A stretch of 64,000 bases of DNA. Source: Diphasiastrum complanatum (Eukaryota; Streptophyta; Lycopodiopsida; Lycopodiales; Lycopodiaceae). The translations under genes and the position numbers were made by a program. Of this stretch, positions 12,119 through 23,789 are shown in pieces (position 1 is the first letter of the stretch; each line of letters opens with the position of its first letter). Location: positions 30,828,149 through 30,892,148 of the forward strand of contig CM055100.1 of NCBI GenBank assembly GCA_029204225.1. The letters are read 5' to 3'. The notes beneath the pieces were generated by a model. It worked only from the letters and a program-made list of their open reading frames with translations, had not been told where the DNA came from and made no database searches.

Positions 12119-12830
12119 GAGATTCCAAACTGTCTAGTACTCACTGAGAAACGTGTGCCCGAGCCAGAAACCCTGAAAGTAGTATAGGGAAGTTATGATT
12201 TTCGGACCAGAAACTGGTCAAATCCGGTTCCAAAAAACACGTGGACAGAAGGTGGCTACAGATTCGTGTGTTTGACACGAACCCACCAGACTAGTTGCAG
12301 CACAATTTCGATGTCGGTTGCTTGAAAATGCTCTTCATGTCGGAAGGAACGCCATTAGGGCACAATGAATGGACTACTTCTTGGCATTTCTGAGAAGTGG
12401 TCTAGTATCGTCGAATGGAGTCCCTTTTGTTTGTCGTCTATTCCATACTGTGCTGCATGTGGAGACGGCCCACAACACAAAACGAGGTTTCAAACCGTTT
12501 AATATTCACTGAGAAACGTGTGCCTGAGCCAGAAACCCTGAAAGTAGTATAGGGAAGTTAGACCTGTCGGACCAGAAACTGGTCAAATCCGGTTGAAACC
12601 CCCCAAAACTTTGGACAGAAGGTGGCTACAAGTTCGTGTGCTCGACACAAAGACACTGGACTAGTTACAGTTCGATTTCGATGTCGTTTGCCTGAAAATG
12701 CCCTTCGTGTCGGAAGGAACGCCATTAGGGCACAACGAACGGACAACTTTTTGGCATTCCCGAAAAGTGGTCCAATATCGCCGAATGGAGTCTGTTTTGT
12801 CTGTCGTCTGTTCCATCAGATCAATGTTGT
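12119..12830. repeat. Two head-to-tail copies of a 365-370 base unit
   Basis: The block from TCACTGAGAAACGTGTGCC at 12141 recurs at 12506, and GCCATTAGGGCACAA at 12351 recurs at 12721. The copies are clearly diverged, with small indels. They directly follow the helicase remnant. They could be satellite-like monomers or noncoding Helitron sequence. No protein homology was recognised. Confidence 0.88.
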
Positions 12831-13099
12831 TGGATCCATGAGGCCAAAAGTACATTTTCCATCTGTAGTGCATGGACAAATTGAATCATCCTTTTTTTTA
12901 GTATGTACTGTCTTTTAATTATTTTTAGGACATTTTGAAAATTTTTTGACACGTTCTAAACCATTATGCTCTAGAACATACTTTCCAGAATGCACAATAC
13001 ATTTCGACCCATTTTGGTCATGCTCCAAAAACAAATTAGCCATCCCAAATTTATTCTCAAGTGGGATGGAGCACGCAGGCCAAATTTTCTGAGCTCTGA
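12831..13099. other. Spacer without recognised feature
   Basis: AT-rich spacer between the tandem duplication and the CA block. Nothing further recognised. Confidence 0.5.
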
Positions 13100-13437
13100 G
13101 CTCAACCCAAACACCCACGCACACACACATCCATAAAGACCCACTCTAACCCCTACCCTAAGTACACACACACGCACACGCACACACAAACACAACACGC
13201 ACACAAATACACATACACACAAACACATGCACAACACACAGCACACAGTGCGCACACCCACAAACACACGCAAGCCCACACACGCATACCCATACACACA
13301 TAGCGCGCACACACACACACACACACACAGCCTAAGCCTAATCCACACACACACACACACACTCTTTAAACCCACCCACCCACACACACACACACACACA
13401 CCCTCCATAAACACACACATACACACACACACACACC

Positions 13438-13478
<41 letters not shown>

Positions 13479-13521
13479 CACATACACAGCTCATGCACAT
13501 ACACACACTCACGCGTGCACG

Positions 13522-13567
<46 letters not shown>

Positions 13568-13615
13568 GCCATTAGGGCACACACACACACGCATGCACGC
13601 ACGTCCGCCATCGAT
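13100..13615. repeat. Compound (CA)n/(CG,CA)n low-complexity block
   Basis: About 500 bases dominated by CA dinucleotides, interrupted by short islands such as GCCATTAGGGCACA (13568-13581), which also occurs in both copies of the upstream 365-370 base repeat. Alternating purine-pyrimidine sequence of this length can adopt Z-DNA. Open frames here are artefacts of the repeat. Confidence 0.95.
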
Positions 13616-13686
13616 GCACGACTGCCATTGCCCATCAACGACGGGCACATGCAACTATAGGCTAGGAATTAAACTCGCTACAATTT

Positions 13687-13704
13687 TGGCACCGTTGCCG
13701 GGGA
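13687..13704 (+). promoter_or_regulatory. Athila/Tat-type gypsy primer-binding site (tRNA-Asp-like)
   Basis: TGGCACCGTTGCCGGGGA differs at one base from TGGCGCCGTTGCCGGGGA, complementary to tRNA-Asp and typical of plant Athila/Tat gypsy elements. It follows CTACAATT, consistent with an LTR ending in CA just before. It fixes plus orientation for the downstream leader and gag. Confidence 0.85.
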
Positions 13705-14935
13705 GCTACACAAATTTTTCTAGTTACAACATGTTTGTTGAATGGTTAGCTTGCATTAGGAATCTTGTCTTGGCATGAATAGTGTTAAAATTGTATTTTA
13801 GGATTAGTTTGGAAGTGATTATGGTTGATTTAAGTGAATTTTCTTGTTTGAAATTTAATCCGATTATTGAACAAGGGAAGCTATTCAAATCACCATTCTT
13901 AAGATCCATCTGGATTTGAGAAATCAGAAAAAGAAGCAAAAATCGGTCAGATCTATCAGATTTTGGTCAAAAGGAGACAAAATTGTCATCAGAGCTGATA
14001 ATTCCTTCCTAGCAGATTTCTAGAAACATTAGAAAAACCACCACAAAACACCAAAAAACACCCAAAACCCTAAAAAAATACAAAAAATGAACATTTGCCC
14101 GATTCATTGAGCATAGGTGTGATTTAGATCTATCTACTACCAGGTTGACGAACATTAATTCTAAAAATAGAAGCTCAAAGTGATTGTTCATCTAGAGATG
14201 GATAAATTTTTGTGAAGACTTTAATACCTTTTTACAAAATTTTCAGTTTCCAGAAAGAACCTTTGCCAGAAATCTTCGCCAATGTCTGTTTTAATCTGAC
14301 TTACTATTTTGGTTCATCAGTGAGTTCGACGAACAATAAGTAGAGGCCACGTGTCATATTGTTCAATTTTTGTCAAAAAAGTCTTTTTTTTATAAAAACA
14401 GTAGTATTACATTTGTAACCTTTGCCGAAACCTTCGTTGAAACTTTTGAGGATTCTAATAGTAGTAAGTTACCATTTTTTGAGTTCGACGAACGTTCATT
14501 TTGTCAGAATCCAAAAAAATCTCTATTTTTACCCTTGCCAAACTACAAAAACCATATTTTTGTGCATAAAGAACCTTCGCCAGTTCTACCCTAGTCTTAT
14601 TTGGGACAAATTCACTATTTGAGAGTTCGGCGCAGGTTAGTTTTACCAAATTTGTCAAAAAATAGTCTGATTAGAGATTTTTCTATCCAAAATAATACTG
14701 AAGAACCTTTGCCCAGGAAATATTCGCCAGTACTATTTTTCCTTGGTCAAATTTTTGAACAATTCTGTTACAATTTGATTCTGATTCTGAGAATTTATTA
14801 TTCTTAGAAGTGTCTATCGCTTGATCATAGATCTATTTCTTGAAAATCAAAAATCTGATTATTTTCAAGTGATAAAGTTTTTACAGATCTGATCTGATCT
14901 AATTTGAGATAGGATTTTGTTTGAAAAATCTAACC
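13705..14935 (+). repeat. Gypsy leader with degenerate tandem repeats
   Basis: Between primer site and gag, the word GAACCTTTGCC (or variants) recurs at about 14257, 14415, 14571 and 14703. Each is usually followed by TTCGCCA. Palindromes of the form GTTCGACGAAC occur at about 14327 and 14481. Spacing is 130-160 bases, so this is a decayed tandem array. Overlapping open frames here carry no protein signature. Confidence 0.72.
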
Positions 14936-14939
14936 ACCA

Positions 14940-15800
14940 ATTATTGTTAGAAGGTCTCCTCGTCTAGATATAACAAAATACAATGGGTTATCTGATCCCA
15001 TCAGATTTCTCCAGATATTTTCTGAATCGTATAGGATTTATGGAAAAGTTTTTCCACAGATAAACTTCAGTTATTTCCATGGCCTTAATAGGAGCTACTC
15101 AAGATTGGTTTTATAACCAAGATGAAGCAGAACGACAAGATTGGAAAGTGGTTAAAGCCGCTCTCATTACAAGACTTAAGCCCAGAAAATTTATGGAAGA
15201 TCCCTTTCTCCTTTTAAGTAAAAGTAAAATGGGAAAGAGAGAGGCAGTAAGAGATTATATTGAACGGGTCAAACACCTCAGATCTGAGTGTGATCCCGGT
15301 CTAATCATTGAAGATGCTTTGATTATGTGGTTTTTAGCAGGTCTACCCAAACAGATTAGATGTGAGCTGAAACGCCATACTGAATACGCTACGATACAAA
15401 GTGCTATGGCTAATGCAATTCATGAGGAAGACGAAGATTCTGATAATGAACCAAATGTTGGAATGTTGCCTTATACATTAGGGCAAACCATGACGACATC
15501 CACCACCATTGCATCAACGAATATCAATGCTACTACAGAGAAGATGATCGACGAGTTCAAGAAACTAGGTCAAAAGTAGCAGATGCAGCTAGAAATGATG
15601 CAGTCTCAGGAAAAAATCTAGATCCACCAGCAGCTTCCAAGCTCACAGAATCCGCTCCACAAAACGGCTAGCATTCACTCAACCACAGATGCCAATCAGG
15701 TTCCAAAAAACGCGTTCCTACACTATCATGTGGCATCTCCAACAACGACCTATAAAGAGAACAGTTGTTTACAGGCTAACAAGACCAGATGCCAATGACA
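14940..15800 (+). pseudogene. Ty3/gypsy gag remnant
   Basis: The N-terminal part (KYNGLSDPIRFLQIF, from about 14970) and the core (MALIGATQDWFYN.DEAE..DW, from 15079) together match the plant gypsy retrotransposon gag domain (Retrotrans_gag, capsid). The two parts lie in different frames, with a one-base shift just before 15079. The core continues with RLKPRKFMEDPF and DYIERVKHLRSEC to an acidic segment EEDEDSDNEP. A TAG at 15577-15579 interrupts a Gln-rich tail that continues in frame. No zinc knuckle, protease or RT follows, so the element is truncated. Confidence 0.88.
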
Positions 15801-16892
15801 GATCAACTAGCGCTTTTTCTTCTTGACAAAAGGGATTCACAAACAGAGGTAATGCCTAGATTCTAACATGCAATCTTCCAAATGCTCCACCCATCATCTA
15901 CAATAGTTGTTTACAAGTTTCTGTCTGCTGTAGGTTATCCTACAAAATGGATAAAGCTTCCAAAGAAGTCCTCAGCTAAATAACATCATTAACAACTGTC
16001 CAAAGATCTACAAAGGTTAAGAACAAGTTCTGGAAGAAGGATTTCAGGCTTGTTTCAAATGATTCCTACACAGGGTTTCCTTTCTTAAAAAAGCCTCCGT
16101 GCAGAACTTGACAACCGTTTGTTATTCCTAGAAGTTCGAACTTAGCAACATATCTTCTTTTCACTTAATCATTTCACTGTAAACAAAGAAACATACATGA
16201 AAAGATTATAGTTTGCTTTTTATTGTCCCAAAACAGGGTCACTCCACACAACCAAACATCAAGCTATGCACAGGGAAAGATTTTTTTCCAGAACTCCGAT
16301 TGCATGCATCCACAAACCCATTCTTTATCTGCTACAGCTAGAGAATCACCAATTTGCAATGTCCAAATAATGTTTTCAGTTACAAATTACAATTCACAAG
16401 AGGATTAGTCTAAGAAAACTTAAATCCTCCCATGCAAACCATAAATTCAAGATTTCCAGCAACAGTCTGTTTATTCCATCGGGATACATTGATTCCATCT
16501 ATCAGTAAACATCTTGCTGCCAAATCTGAATCGAACTGTCCGAACCATTATGGACTCATGCAAATCATTCATCTAAAAAAACAGATTTAACAAGAAAGTG
16601 GATCTATTCAAGCAGATCATTCTACTCCAAATGGAAATTTCAAAAGGCTTCAAAAAATAAAAATGGATTCCACACTAATCCACAACAGTTCTAAAAAAAT
16701 CAAACAAGGAGAAGAGCACTCGACCACCAAGTTTGAAAAGCATGCTTCCCTCATGAATCAGTGAATCCAAACCCAATTTCCCTTGAAAAAACACCACTCC
16801 ACTCGGGATGTGAATTCAAGTGCGTTCCAATTCCGTTTTGATGTAGTGGTACACATTTTGTATTATTAAAACAAAATATTAATAAAAGAGCA
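15801..16892. other. Stretch without recognisable gene
   Basis: Nothing beyond short chance frames. It lies downstream of the gypsy gag where protease-RT would be expected, but no pol motif could be read. Confidence 0.5.
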
Positions 16893-17397
16893 ATTTAAAA
16901 AAAAAATACAAACCATGTAATGAGTCACATGAGTTTCTCCCCAAGAAGCGACAAAGGTCAATGAATTCTTTTGATTTTTGTAGGTAAAGGTAATCAATGT
17001 CAATGCCTGTGTTCAATATGCGTGACAATTGATCATATATTTGTCTCACTTTCATTCCTCTCACCGCGATATTAGCATCAAGGCTTATGTTTGTCGTACA
17101 CGTGCATACTTTTTTCCAGTATTCCCAGTCTAGTTTACTCGGCCTCCCTAAATGATTAGACAAGGGTCGAGCTTTCCCACCGTCGATTGATACTCTTTCT
17201 AATAAATTCTATGTTTTTCCACTAAGTTCAAAATCCTTTTTGAATCGCACATGGCCACCATGCAATCCCATGTCTGAAAAAACCTTCTCCAAGTCTCGGA
17301 CGCTTGCATCTGAGCTTGATTTAGGTTGCATTGTCCACACATAAACACAATGCAAATAAAGCAATTTATCTAAAACACACACATCACACTGCATTGT
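16893..17397 (-). pseudogene. Unrecognised reading frame with one in-frame stop
   Basis: On the minus strand about 168 codons read through with a single TAG near 17208. Segments include QPKSSSDASVRDLEKVFSD, LHGGHVRFKKDFELSG, RPLSNHLGRPSKLDWEYW and MKVRQIYDQLSRILNTG. The 5' side has a plausible splice acceptor (GTGTGTTTTAG) and the 3' side a plausible donor (GGTTTGTAT), so it could be one exon of a decayed multi-exon gene. I do not recognise the family. Confidence 0.4.
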
Positions 17398-17496
17398 GCA
17401 GAAATGGACCCTTCCTAGTAGAATATTTTGGATAGGTTTTCAATTTTTGTCCAAATTATGTCTATTTGGCAAGATGTAGGGATTACAGCTTAAACT

Positions 17497-17499
<3 letters not shown>

Positions 17500-17560
<61 letters not shown>
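17500..17560. repeat. (CT)n microsatellite
   Basis: About 61 bases of pure CT repeat. Confidence 0.97.
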
Positions 17561-17563
<3 letters not shown>

Positions 17564-17681
17564 CATGGAATACAGACAAGTGTGTTTTGCATTTGCACCA
17601 AGTCCACATCCATACATGCATTTCAATGTTTAGAGATCAACTGCAAGATGCCACTCCACAATGTATATTGTGTGATCCACA

Positions 17682-17739
17682 GTACACAAAGGAGAGCCTA
17701 CATTTTGCAAGTACACAAAGGAGAGCCTACATTTTGCAA
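17682..17739. repeat. 29-base perfect tandem duplication
   Basis: The unit starting GTACACAAAGGAGAGCC and ending TTTTGCAA occurs twice without mismatch. Confidence 0.9.
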
Positions 17740-19540
17740 TTTAACCACTTTCGCAAAATTGCATTTGTCAAAATACCACTCTAAAATTTCATGGCTTTCT
17801 TTTGGAACATCAAATGCTGCAATCTGATTGGACGCTGAATTGGTTTTTCAAAGTTGAGTCGGTTGATTGCAAAACATGATTCATCAATGTCAAAGTAATT
17901 TCAACTTTGTGGCCTTTTATTATTTCAACCTCATCGAGCTTCAGTACAAATTGAAGCTTACCATTACATTATGCTAAAACAGAACACCACCAATAAAAAG
18001 GTTCTTGTCATTTTTCTTTGTTATAGTACTCAGCGTTCTATACGATCTGCGACTAATGCTAACAAGGACTATTAGTAGTTGATCTTCTGAAAATTTTCTT
18101 GATTATTCCAAGGAGACAAGGTCTACAAACACAAGTTATTTCTGAGCAGTCAACGGAAAAATTGTTGTCACATAAAAAATATTTCAGCATCCACCTTCGC
18201 ACTATCTTTGAGTAGATCTCTATAAATTCTATATGCGATTGATACCTAAGTGAGCTACGAACATCATGGTTCTCACCAGCCAAACTCAAATCCGAGAAGA
18301 TGGTGATCATTTCGGCATCCTTCCAGTCGAAAACTACTTGAGTATTGGCTCTCTCTGGTCGTCAGCTATCAACGGATCAATTACATGCTAATTGAGCCAC
18401 ATACATGGAGATCTTTGAGTACTGAGCTTACTGTTACTTCCTCAAAGATCCGAGCACTGATTCTCAGAAACTCTGAGCATTGATTTCAAGTGATATACTT
18501 GAGAGCAAGTCTAAGTGTAGCCGCTAAGTCTAAACGAGCCACCTGAACTATACCAATACAAGTTTTTAGAAGATAATGGAGAGACAACTTATTATAAATA
18601 TGAGCACTGGGTTTCATAGACGTATGAGTGCTTTCTGAGTATCTCTTCCTAAGATAGATGCTACGTGAGCATGCCCATGAGTGAGTGAGTGAGTGAGCGA
18701 GCTACATGACCCTCGAATTGTTGATACCAAATCTCTTCTATTTTCAACCAGACGCAAGGAGCCTCAGAATGGAGAGTTGCAAGAATTTGGAACATATTGA
18801 AGACCAATGTTGTTGATCTTGGCCATGATGGATAAATCACTCTTCTAGTTTGTTGGTCTCTGATTTCCCATAATCTAAAGCTGGAGGAAGACCTACGAAT
18901 ATCGCAAGTAAGCTTTTTTACCTCATTTTCAAGTTTTAATGCTAGTAGTATGAAGGATCTTAGAAGAGCGATATGGTCGTGCACATTATGGATATGGTAT
19001 TAATCGTTCCAGCTTTTTATGAACCCTTGATTCTCCTTGGAATGCAAATTGTCTTTTCAAGTGCACTTCTTGATGAAATGAAAAATTCATCATATGGAAG
19101 GGTTGTACCACGTTCAAAAGACTCATAGGCTGCATGCTATTAACAATTGTTATGTTTCTTTAGGAAGCTGAGTACGAAATGCATGTGTTTTAGAGCAATC
19201 GGACAACTTTAACTCACGCATCTTATTGGCATGTTTAGAAGTCAGCATTGTCTGAACTTGAAGTGATTGAATGTGCATGAAAGTATTTAAGAAAGTTTCC
19301 TAATTGAGAATTTGTTGAGTGCATGAGATAAATGGGTCATTGAGTTAATGCAAATCACCTCATCTCCTTGGAACACAGGAGTGAGGATTATACTTGTGGC
19401 AGTTGGGACACATTGCCACAGGCTAAAAATCAACCCAGTCATTTTTCATATAGGATCACCATAGTTGGGATAATTCCTTGGAACACAGGATTTCCAACCA
19501 TGCACATATAGCTATCTTACTTCTTCATCCTACACATCAA
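17740..19540. other. Stretch without recognisable gene
   Basis: Only short open frames without recognisable motifs. A small GAGT tetranucleotide run lies near 18680-18700. The phrase CCTTGGAACACAGGA occurs at about 19367 and 19472. Confidence 0.5.
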
Positions 19541-20940
19541 TTAGAATCTGTAAAAATTCAACTTTTTGATTGGTAAGTCATCCTTGCTGCCACTGCTTTG
19601 TCCTACCTTCACGTTGAAATCTGAAATTTGCTTTTTCTTTTCCGTTCCTGATCCAGAAATGACTGAGTTCAAATTATTAAGATTGAAAGAGTCTGTCCTT
19701 TTGTTCAAGTTCTGGAAGTACTTGTCTTGGAGGGTAAAAAAGCTAGGACGTTTTAGAAGACGCTCTATTTCTCGGATATTTTCGGCATCTCCCAAGGGTG
19801 CAAGTAATTTGGAGGAAGAGTCTTTAGCAAGTTAGATGAAAGCATCAGTCATGTATTGGCGGATAAAGATAAAAGTAATATGTGATTTCACTACATCCCT
19901 AGCAGGTTTATTTAGCCACATGAAAAAAGCATTCATCTGGTTTTGGAGGGAAGCACCAAGAAAAAACTTGGCAAGGTTATTTATCATGAACCAGATAACA
20001 TGATCAAAACAGATGATGGAAGAACTATGTTTGCATTTTTCACCACATCTACATTTGAAAAAAGGTCTTTTCTAGTTTCAGATTCTGGCTTGGTGTAGAT
20101 TCATTCTATTGAAGCTAGTCTCAAAGTGTCCTCTGAGCCTGGCCCAGACTTGCTCAGAGGGGCAACGAGAGGGTTCGAATTTGTTCATGCGAATAAAGGT
20201 ATCAAAAGAAACCGGGGTCTCAAGAGAAGGATTCTTATGCAGTGCGGCCAATTTGCAAACTTGTATTTCTTTTTCTATAAGATGAGTCATCAGAATCCAA
20301 AGGTTGATTAGAATAGGTGCAAGGAAATTAATAGAAGGAAGACTCCAAAGTCTGTAAGACGTAAAAGTGGATTTGTACTTAATGACTCTAGCAGGAACAA
20401 AAATGACTTGTCCATCTTTGAATTGGCAGAAATCATAAGAGGAAAGGTCACCAATATTGCAAATGTCTTGAGAGAAGATTTCAAGTTGAGAGGCACTGTC
20501 TTCATCAGGTCATCAGTAAAGACGAGAGAGTGCGGGGATAAAGGAGCATCAAAAGTAGCAGGGGTAGTAACAGTAGGAGCAATACCATTTTCATTTTCCA
20601 AGCACATGAACACTTTTCTAATGTGCAAATTGTAGAATTTTTCTTCTTCTTCGAACTTTTCGACAAAATCATTAAGAAGACTATAAAGATTTTTCACAAG
20701 GCTAAACGGTTGCTTTTTCTTGACAAACTCAAGATAAATCTTTACCTAGTCAATAGTCTCAAGCAAATCAATCAAGCAAAGAATCTTATCCTCAGGTCCA
20801 ACAGAAGAACAAGTAGCCATATCAGTGTTAATCATAAATTTATGCATCTCAACGACCTTTTTCATACAGCAAATAATAGTTTGAACAAAAAGGTTAGGTG
20901 GAGGTAGGGGCTCCGTATAACCCAAAGAAGCAACTTTTTG
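19541..20940 (-). pseudogene. Unrecognised broken reading frame of about 460 codons
   Basis: Reading leftwards from about 20940, one protein can be followed almost continuously: GYTEPLPPPNLFVQTIICC, KKQPFSLVKNLYSLLNDFVE, then after one frameshift near 20510 DICNIGDLSSYDFCQFKDG, EPSRCPSEQVWARLRGHFE, KCRCGEKCKHSSSIICFDH and a C-terminus ending in LNFYRF. Stops occur near 20737, at 20078 and just after it, and near 19833. Long stop-poor stretches in register suggest a real former protein. I do not recognise it. Its neighbours on the same strand are gypsy fragments, so it may be an extra retroelement reading frame. Confidence 0.5.
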
Positions 20941-21089
20941 AAACCAACCTGTGGACTAAACCATAAAAAAGACCTTTGTTAGCTTATGAATCAGATAAAA
21001 GGTAAAGATTTGAACACTATCCCAATCAAGGAATAGCGAATTTACACCACCAGGATGCATAGAGAGAGATACAAGACCGCACTTAGTTC

Positions 21090-21600
21090 CTCTTGACAAA
21101 GCAAGACTGAAATATTTTAAAGCCTTTATTCATAATCCAATAAGATAAAGTATAGCTACAAAGCAAAATATAGTACTATAAAGCACCATAAAGCATAACC
21201 ACTCTCAAGACGTCCAGCTGATACCTGCCACCATCCCACAAAACAAAACCGCTTGAGTTAGTTCAGTGAGGAAGATAGGTGTCATGGCTGAACGATAGTT
21301 GTTATTCATATCCAAAAGAAGTTATACTACTCAACAGCCTTAAATAGCATTTTAAACCATAATCCAATCTTCCCATGCAATAGGCCAAGCCGTTATATCA
21401 CCGTATCAGGGCGAGTGCCATATTGATCAGCTTACGGTCAGTTGGTCCATATTAGTTCGTTTTAAACATAATGAAGTATGAAAAAGTTTTAACCATTAAA
21501 GTATTAATTAGCTAGAAGACCTAGTGTGGACACGTGTGCTGGTATCAGAGCAAATCCATGCTATACTGACCCAAGTGACTCTACTAAACATAGAAGCTAT
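21090..21600. repeat. Dispersed repeat, copy 1, with iMet-type primer-site word
   Basis: Matches 50130-50640 in the same orientation with many differences. Shared landmarks are CACCATAAAGCA, a CTGGTACCTGC-like word, ACCATCCCAC and GTCAGGGC. TGGTATCAGAGC at 21540-21551 is a perfect tRNA-iMet-type primer site preceded by GGACACGTGTGC, so this is probably the LTR end and start of the internal region of an old LTR element. Confidence 0.72.
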
Positions 21601-21803
21601 AAACTCAATAAGAACTTGAAAAAATAGGATAAGAATGATAAGTTATTGTTGTTTTTCGTACAATGGCTATACCACAACACCTTTCACACATGTGGATCCA
21701 ATACGCCACTTAAAATAACAGCATTCTACATACAAGAATTCAAGATATCAACAAGACAATGCAAAAATGGATATAGAAACCCAAAGAGATCACTTCCATA
21801 AGC

Positions 21804-21805
<2 letters not shown>

Positions 21806-21869
<64 letters not shown>
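21806..21869. repeat. (GA)n microsatellite
   Basis: About 64 bases of pure GA repeat. Confidence 0.97.
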
Positions 21870-21872
<3 letters not shown>

Positions 21873-22208
21873 ACTCTTCTCACGCTTGTACACTATTTAT
21901 AACAGGTCCTTGAGCTATTTGTGTGAGCTTGCTTAAGCTTATCAACATTTGGAAGGTTCTAGATCTATTACAAACAATAGACTAGATTCGATGCACCTAA
22001 ATCAACCAATAGGAGTAGGTCTATATGCGACCTTATCAACTTGCCTAGCATGCTAAAAATAGTAAATCAACTATTCTTAGGCCTTGTTAACAGTATAAAG
22101 TTTATCTCTAAGTTTAAAATGCATATTGGCCACAATTGCCATTTTAAACTAGACATGATAAATCTCAACTAGTTGACAATTTCTCACAGATTTTTCCTCT
22201 TTCATATT

Positions 22209-22921
22209 TTAGATCATCTGTCCTAGGTGTGTATGAATTCCTAGGATGTCACTAGAATCAAGAGAGACTGGCAGTAATGTGGTTGGTGCAACAGGAGGAA
22301 CAAATCCCATAGGTGGCACTAATTTTTCTTGAAGTTTCGCCTGCGAATCTCTGTCTTCAAATATGTCTTCACCTTTGAACCCATCTGGGACTTGCACATA
22401 GAATGTCTTTGGTAATCTGACTGCAGGCAAGATTGTGATGGTGTCTGGAGTTTGAAATTTTGTCGTTGGATCTGATACTTGCTTTGACTGTTGTGTAGAA
22501 TCTAGGTTTTCAGACGCGTCTTGGAACTGATCAAATCCCATTCCAGGGGAGTTGGGATTAAAGGGCCCAGGGCTGAGAGGCATAACAAATTGTTCTTCGG
22601 TCTCTAAGGGATTGGAATCATCAAAAAGTTCGATAGAATGTTGTGTTGATGAGGACATTGCAATCGAATGTGAGGGAAAGGTGGCCCATGCTTCTGCGAC
22701 TTGGATGGTGGAACCAATAGTCACAGACTTTGCACTTGCGAGGAATCAGTGGCGAGGGTGGTTGTAGAGGATGGGGAAATGGGAAGTTCAAAGCGACTAG
22801 CGGTAAGGAGTGGTTGCGTGACTGACAATGTTTTCATCAAAATTTGATTTCTGAAAATACTTTCCTTTCTCTTTTTTCTTATCTGATGACTTTTATGACT
22901 ATTGTCCATCATTTCCATCAT
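22209..22921 (-). pseudogene. ORF-X middle part, copy 1 (unrecognised retroelement-associated protein)
   Basis: The minus strand encodes a Pro/Ser-rich segment, then VTIGSTIQVAEAWATFP, then (M/E)LFDDSNPL, QFVMPLSPGPF, SPGMGFDQFQD and AVRLPKTF.V.VPDGFKGEDIFE. The same order occurs on the plus strand at 28.8-29.3 kb (VTIGATISI, MFDDSDPL, FVMPQSPVPF, SPGRGFEQFHD, AVKLPKQF, VPEGYEEEDLFE). A frameshift near 22740 separates the Pro-rich part from the rest. It lies about 90 bases downstream, in the minus sense, of a gypsy integrase end, the position of a post-pol extra ORF. Function unknown. Confidence 0.6.
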
Positions 22922-23009
22922 TCATTTTTTTTCTCAATTGTCTTTTCCAAAAAAAAAAAAAAACTAACCAAAACAACAAAATTGTAAAACAAATAAAAAT
23001 AAAAGATTA

Positions 23010-23395
23010 GATCCTTGATCAAGTTGGGAAATCAGGCTACCAAAACTTGCATAATCAGTTGCCATTCACAAGAGTGTAAATTCTTCTGCCATCCAAGTGT
23101 TCCAAGACCATTGGTCCGTATGATAATATCTCTTTGAACTTATATGGTCCTTCACCTATATATTTCAACTTCTCTTTGATCAATTTTGTTCTATACATCA
23201 AGGCAAGATCTCTTTCCTTCAAATCCTTCTTTTGTAATCGACGATCATGCCATGTCTTGCGACGAGTATTCTCTGCTACCCATACATGAACTGCCATCAA
23301 TCTGGTTTCACAAAGTTTATGCAAAACCTCATGATGGAGTTGTAAAGACTTAGCGTCCTCCAAGAGTTCTGTTGCTCTATCTGTAATGAAGGAAC
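23010..23395 (-). pseudogene. Ty3/gypsy integrase C-terminal remnant, copy 1
   Basis: Minus-strand frame LHHEVLHKLCETRLMAVHVW, then KTWHDRRLQKKDLKERDLAL, KLKYIGEGPYKF and VLEHLDGRRIYTLVNGN, the typical tail of plant gypsy integrase. In the last codons a TGA follows NGN, where copy 2 at 24.7-24.8 kb still reads NGNRLRKFWQP. The upstream side is cut at 23395 by a copia LTR copy in opposite orientation. Confidence 0.85.
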
Positions 23396-23788
23396 TGAGA
23401 TCTGATGCATGATCAGTACCTCGAGCTCCAAAAGTGTATATCTAGAGGCTTATTTGGCCATAATCAATGTGAGACACCAATCTTGGTTTTGGAAGCAATT
23501 TTGAGTGATTCTCTTCATTTGTCTACATTTGTTTTGATTGTTTTGAGGTGCTATCAATGTGTACTTGATTTTCAGGTTGGATTCCGTACTCAGACAGTGT
23601 TTCACACGTGTGAAACCAGAAAGTACACCTACCTTCAATTAATGATTGTTCTTGTTAGGATTTGTATCTAGAATTGATCTAGATTGATCTTAATCTCAAG
23701 TAGATTGATAGATCAAGTAATCTAACAACCAATCCCTCTTGAGGATCAGATTAGAATCCACTCTTGGTCCTTTTTTGTACTTTTTGCA
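23396..23788 (+). mobile_element. Copia LTR copy (element F family), partial or solo
   Basis: About 390 bases form the reverse complement of 27185-27578 with few differences. The right end is TTTTTGCA, the LTR terminus seen next to the element F primer site. It carries the G-box palindrome CACACGTGTG at 23603-23612. No primer site or gag follows on the right, so it is a solo or truncated LTR. Its left edge cuts directly into the gypsy integrase frame. Confidence 0.85.
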
Positions 23789-23789
23789 C

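Noticed and set aside
12971-13778. Frames of 180-227 codons rich in Cys-Val or Thr-His over the CA block
   Set aside because: Artefact of the (CA)n/(TG)n repeat with no conserved residues.
14370-14807. Four short overlapping frames as genes
   Set aside because: They lie in the repeat-rich gypsy leader, show no motif, and are open on both strands because the region is AT-rich.
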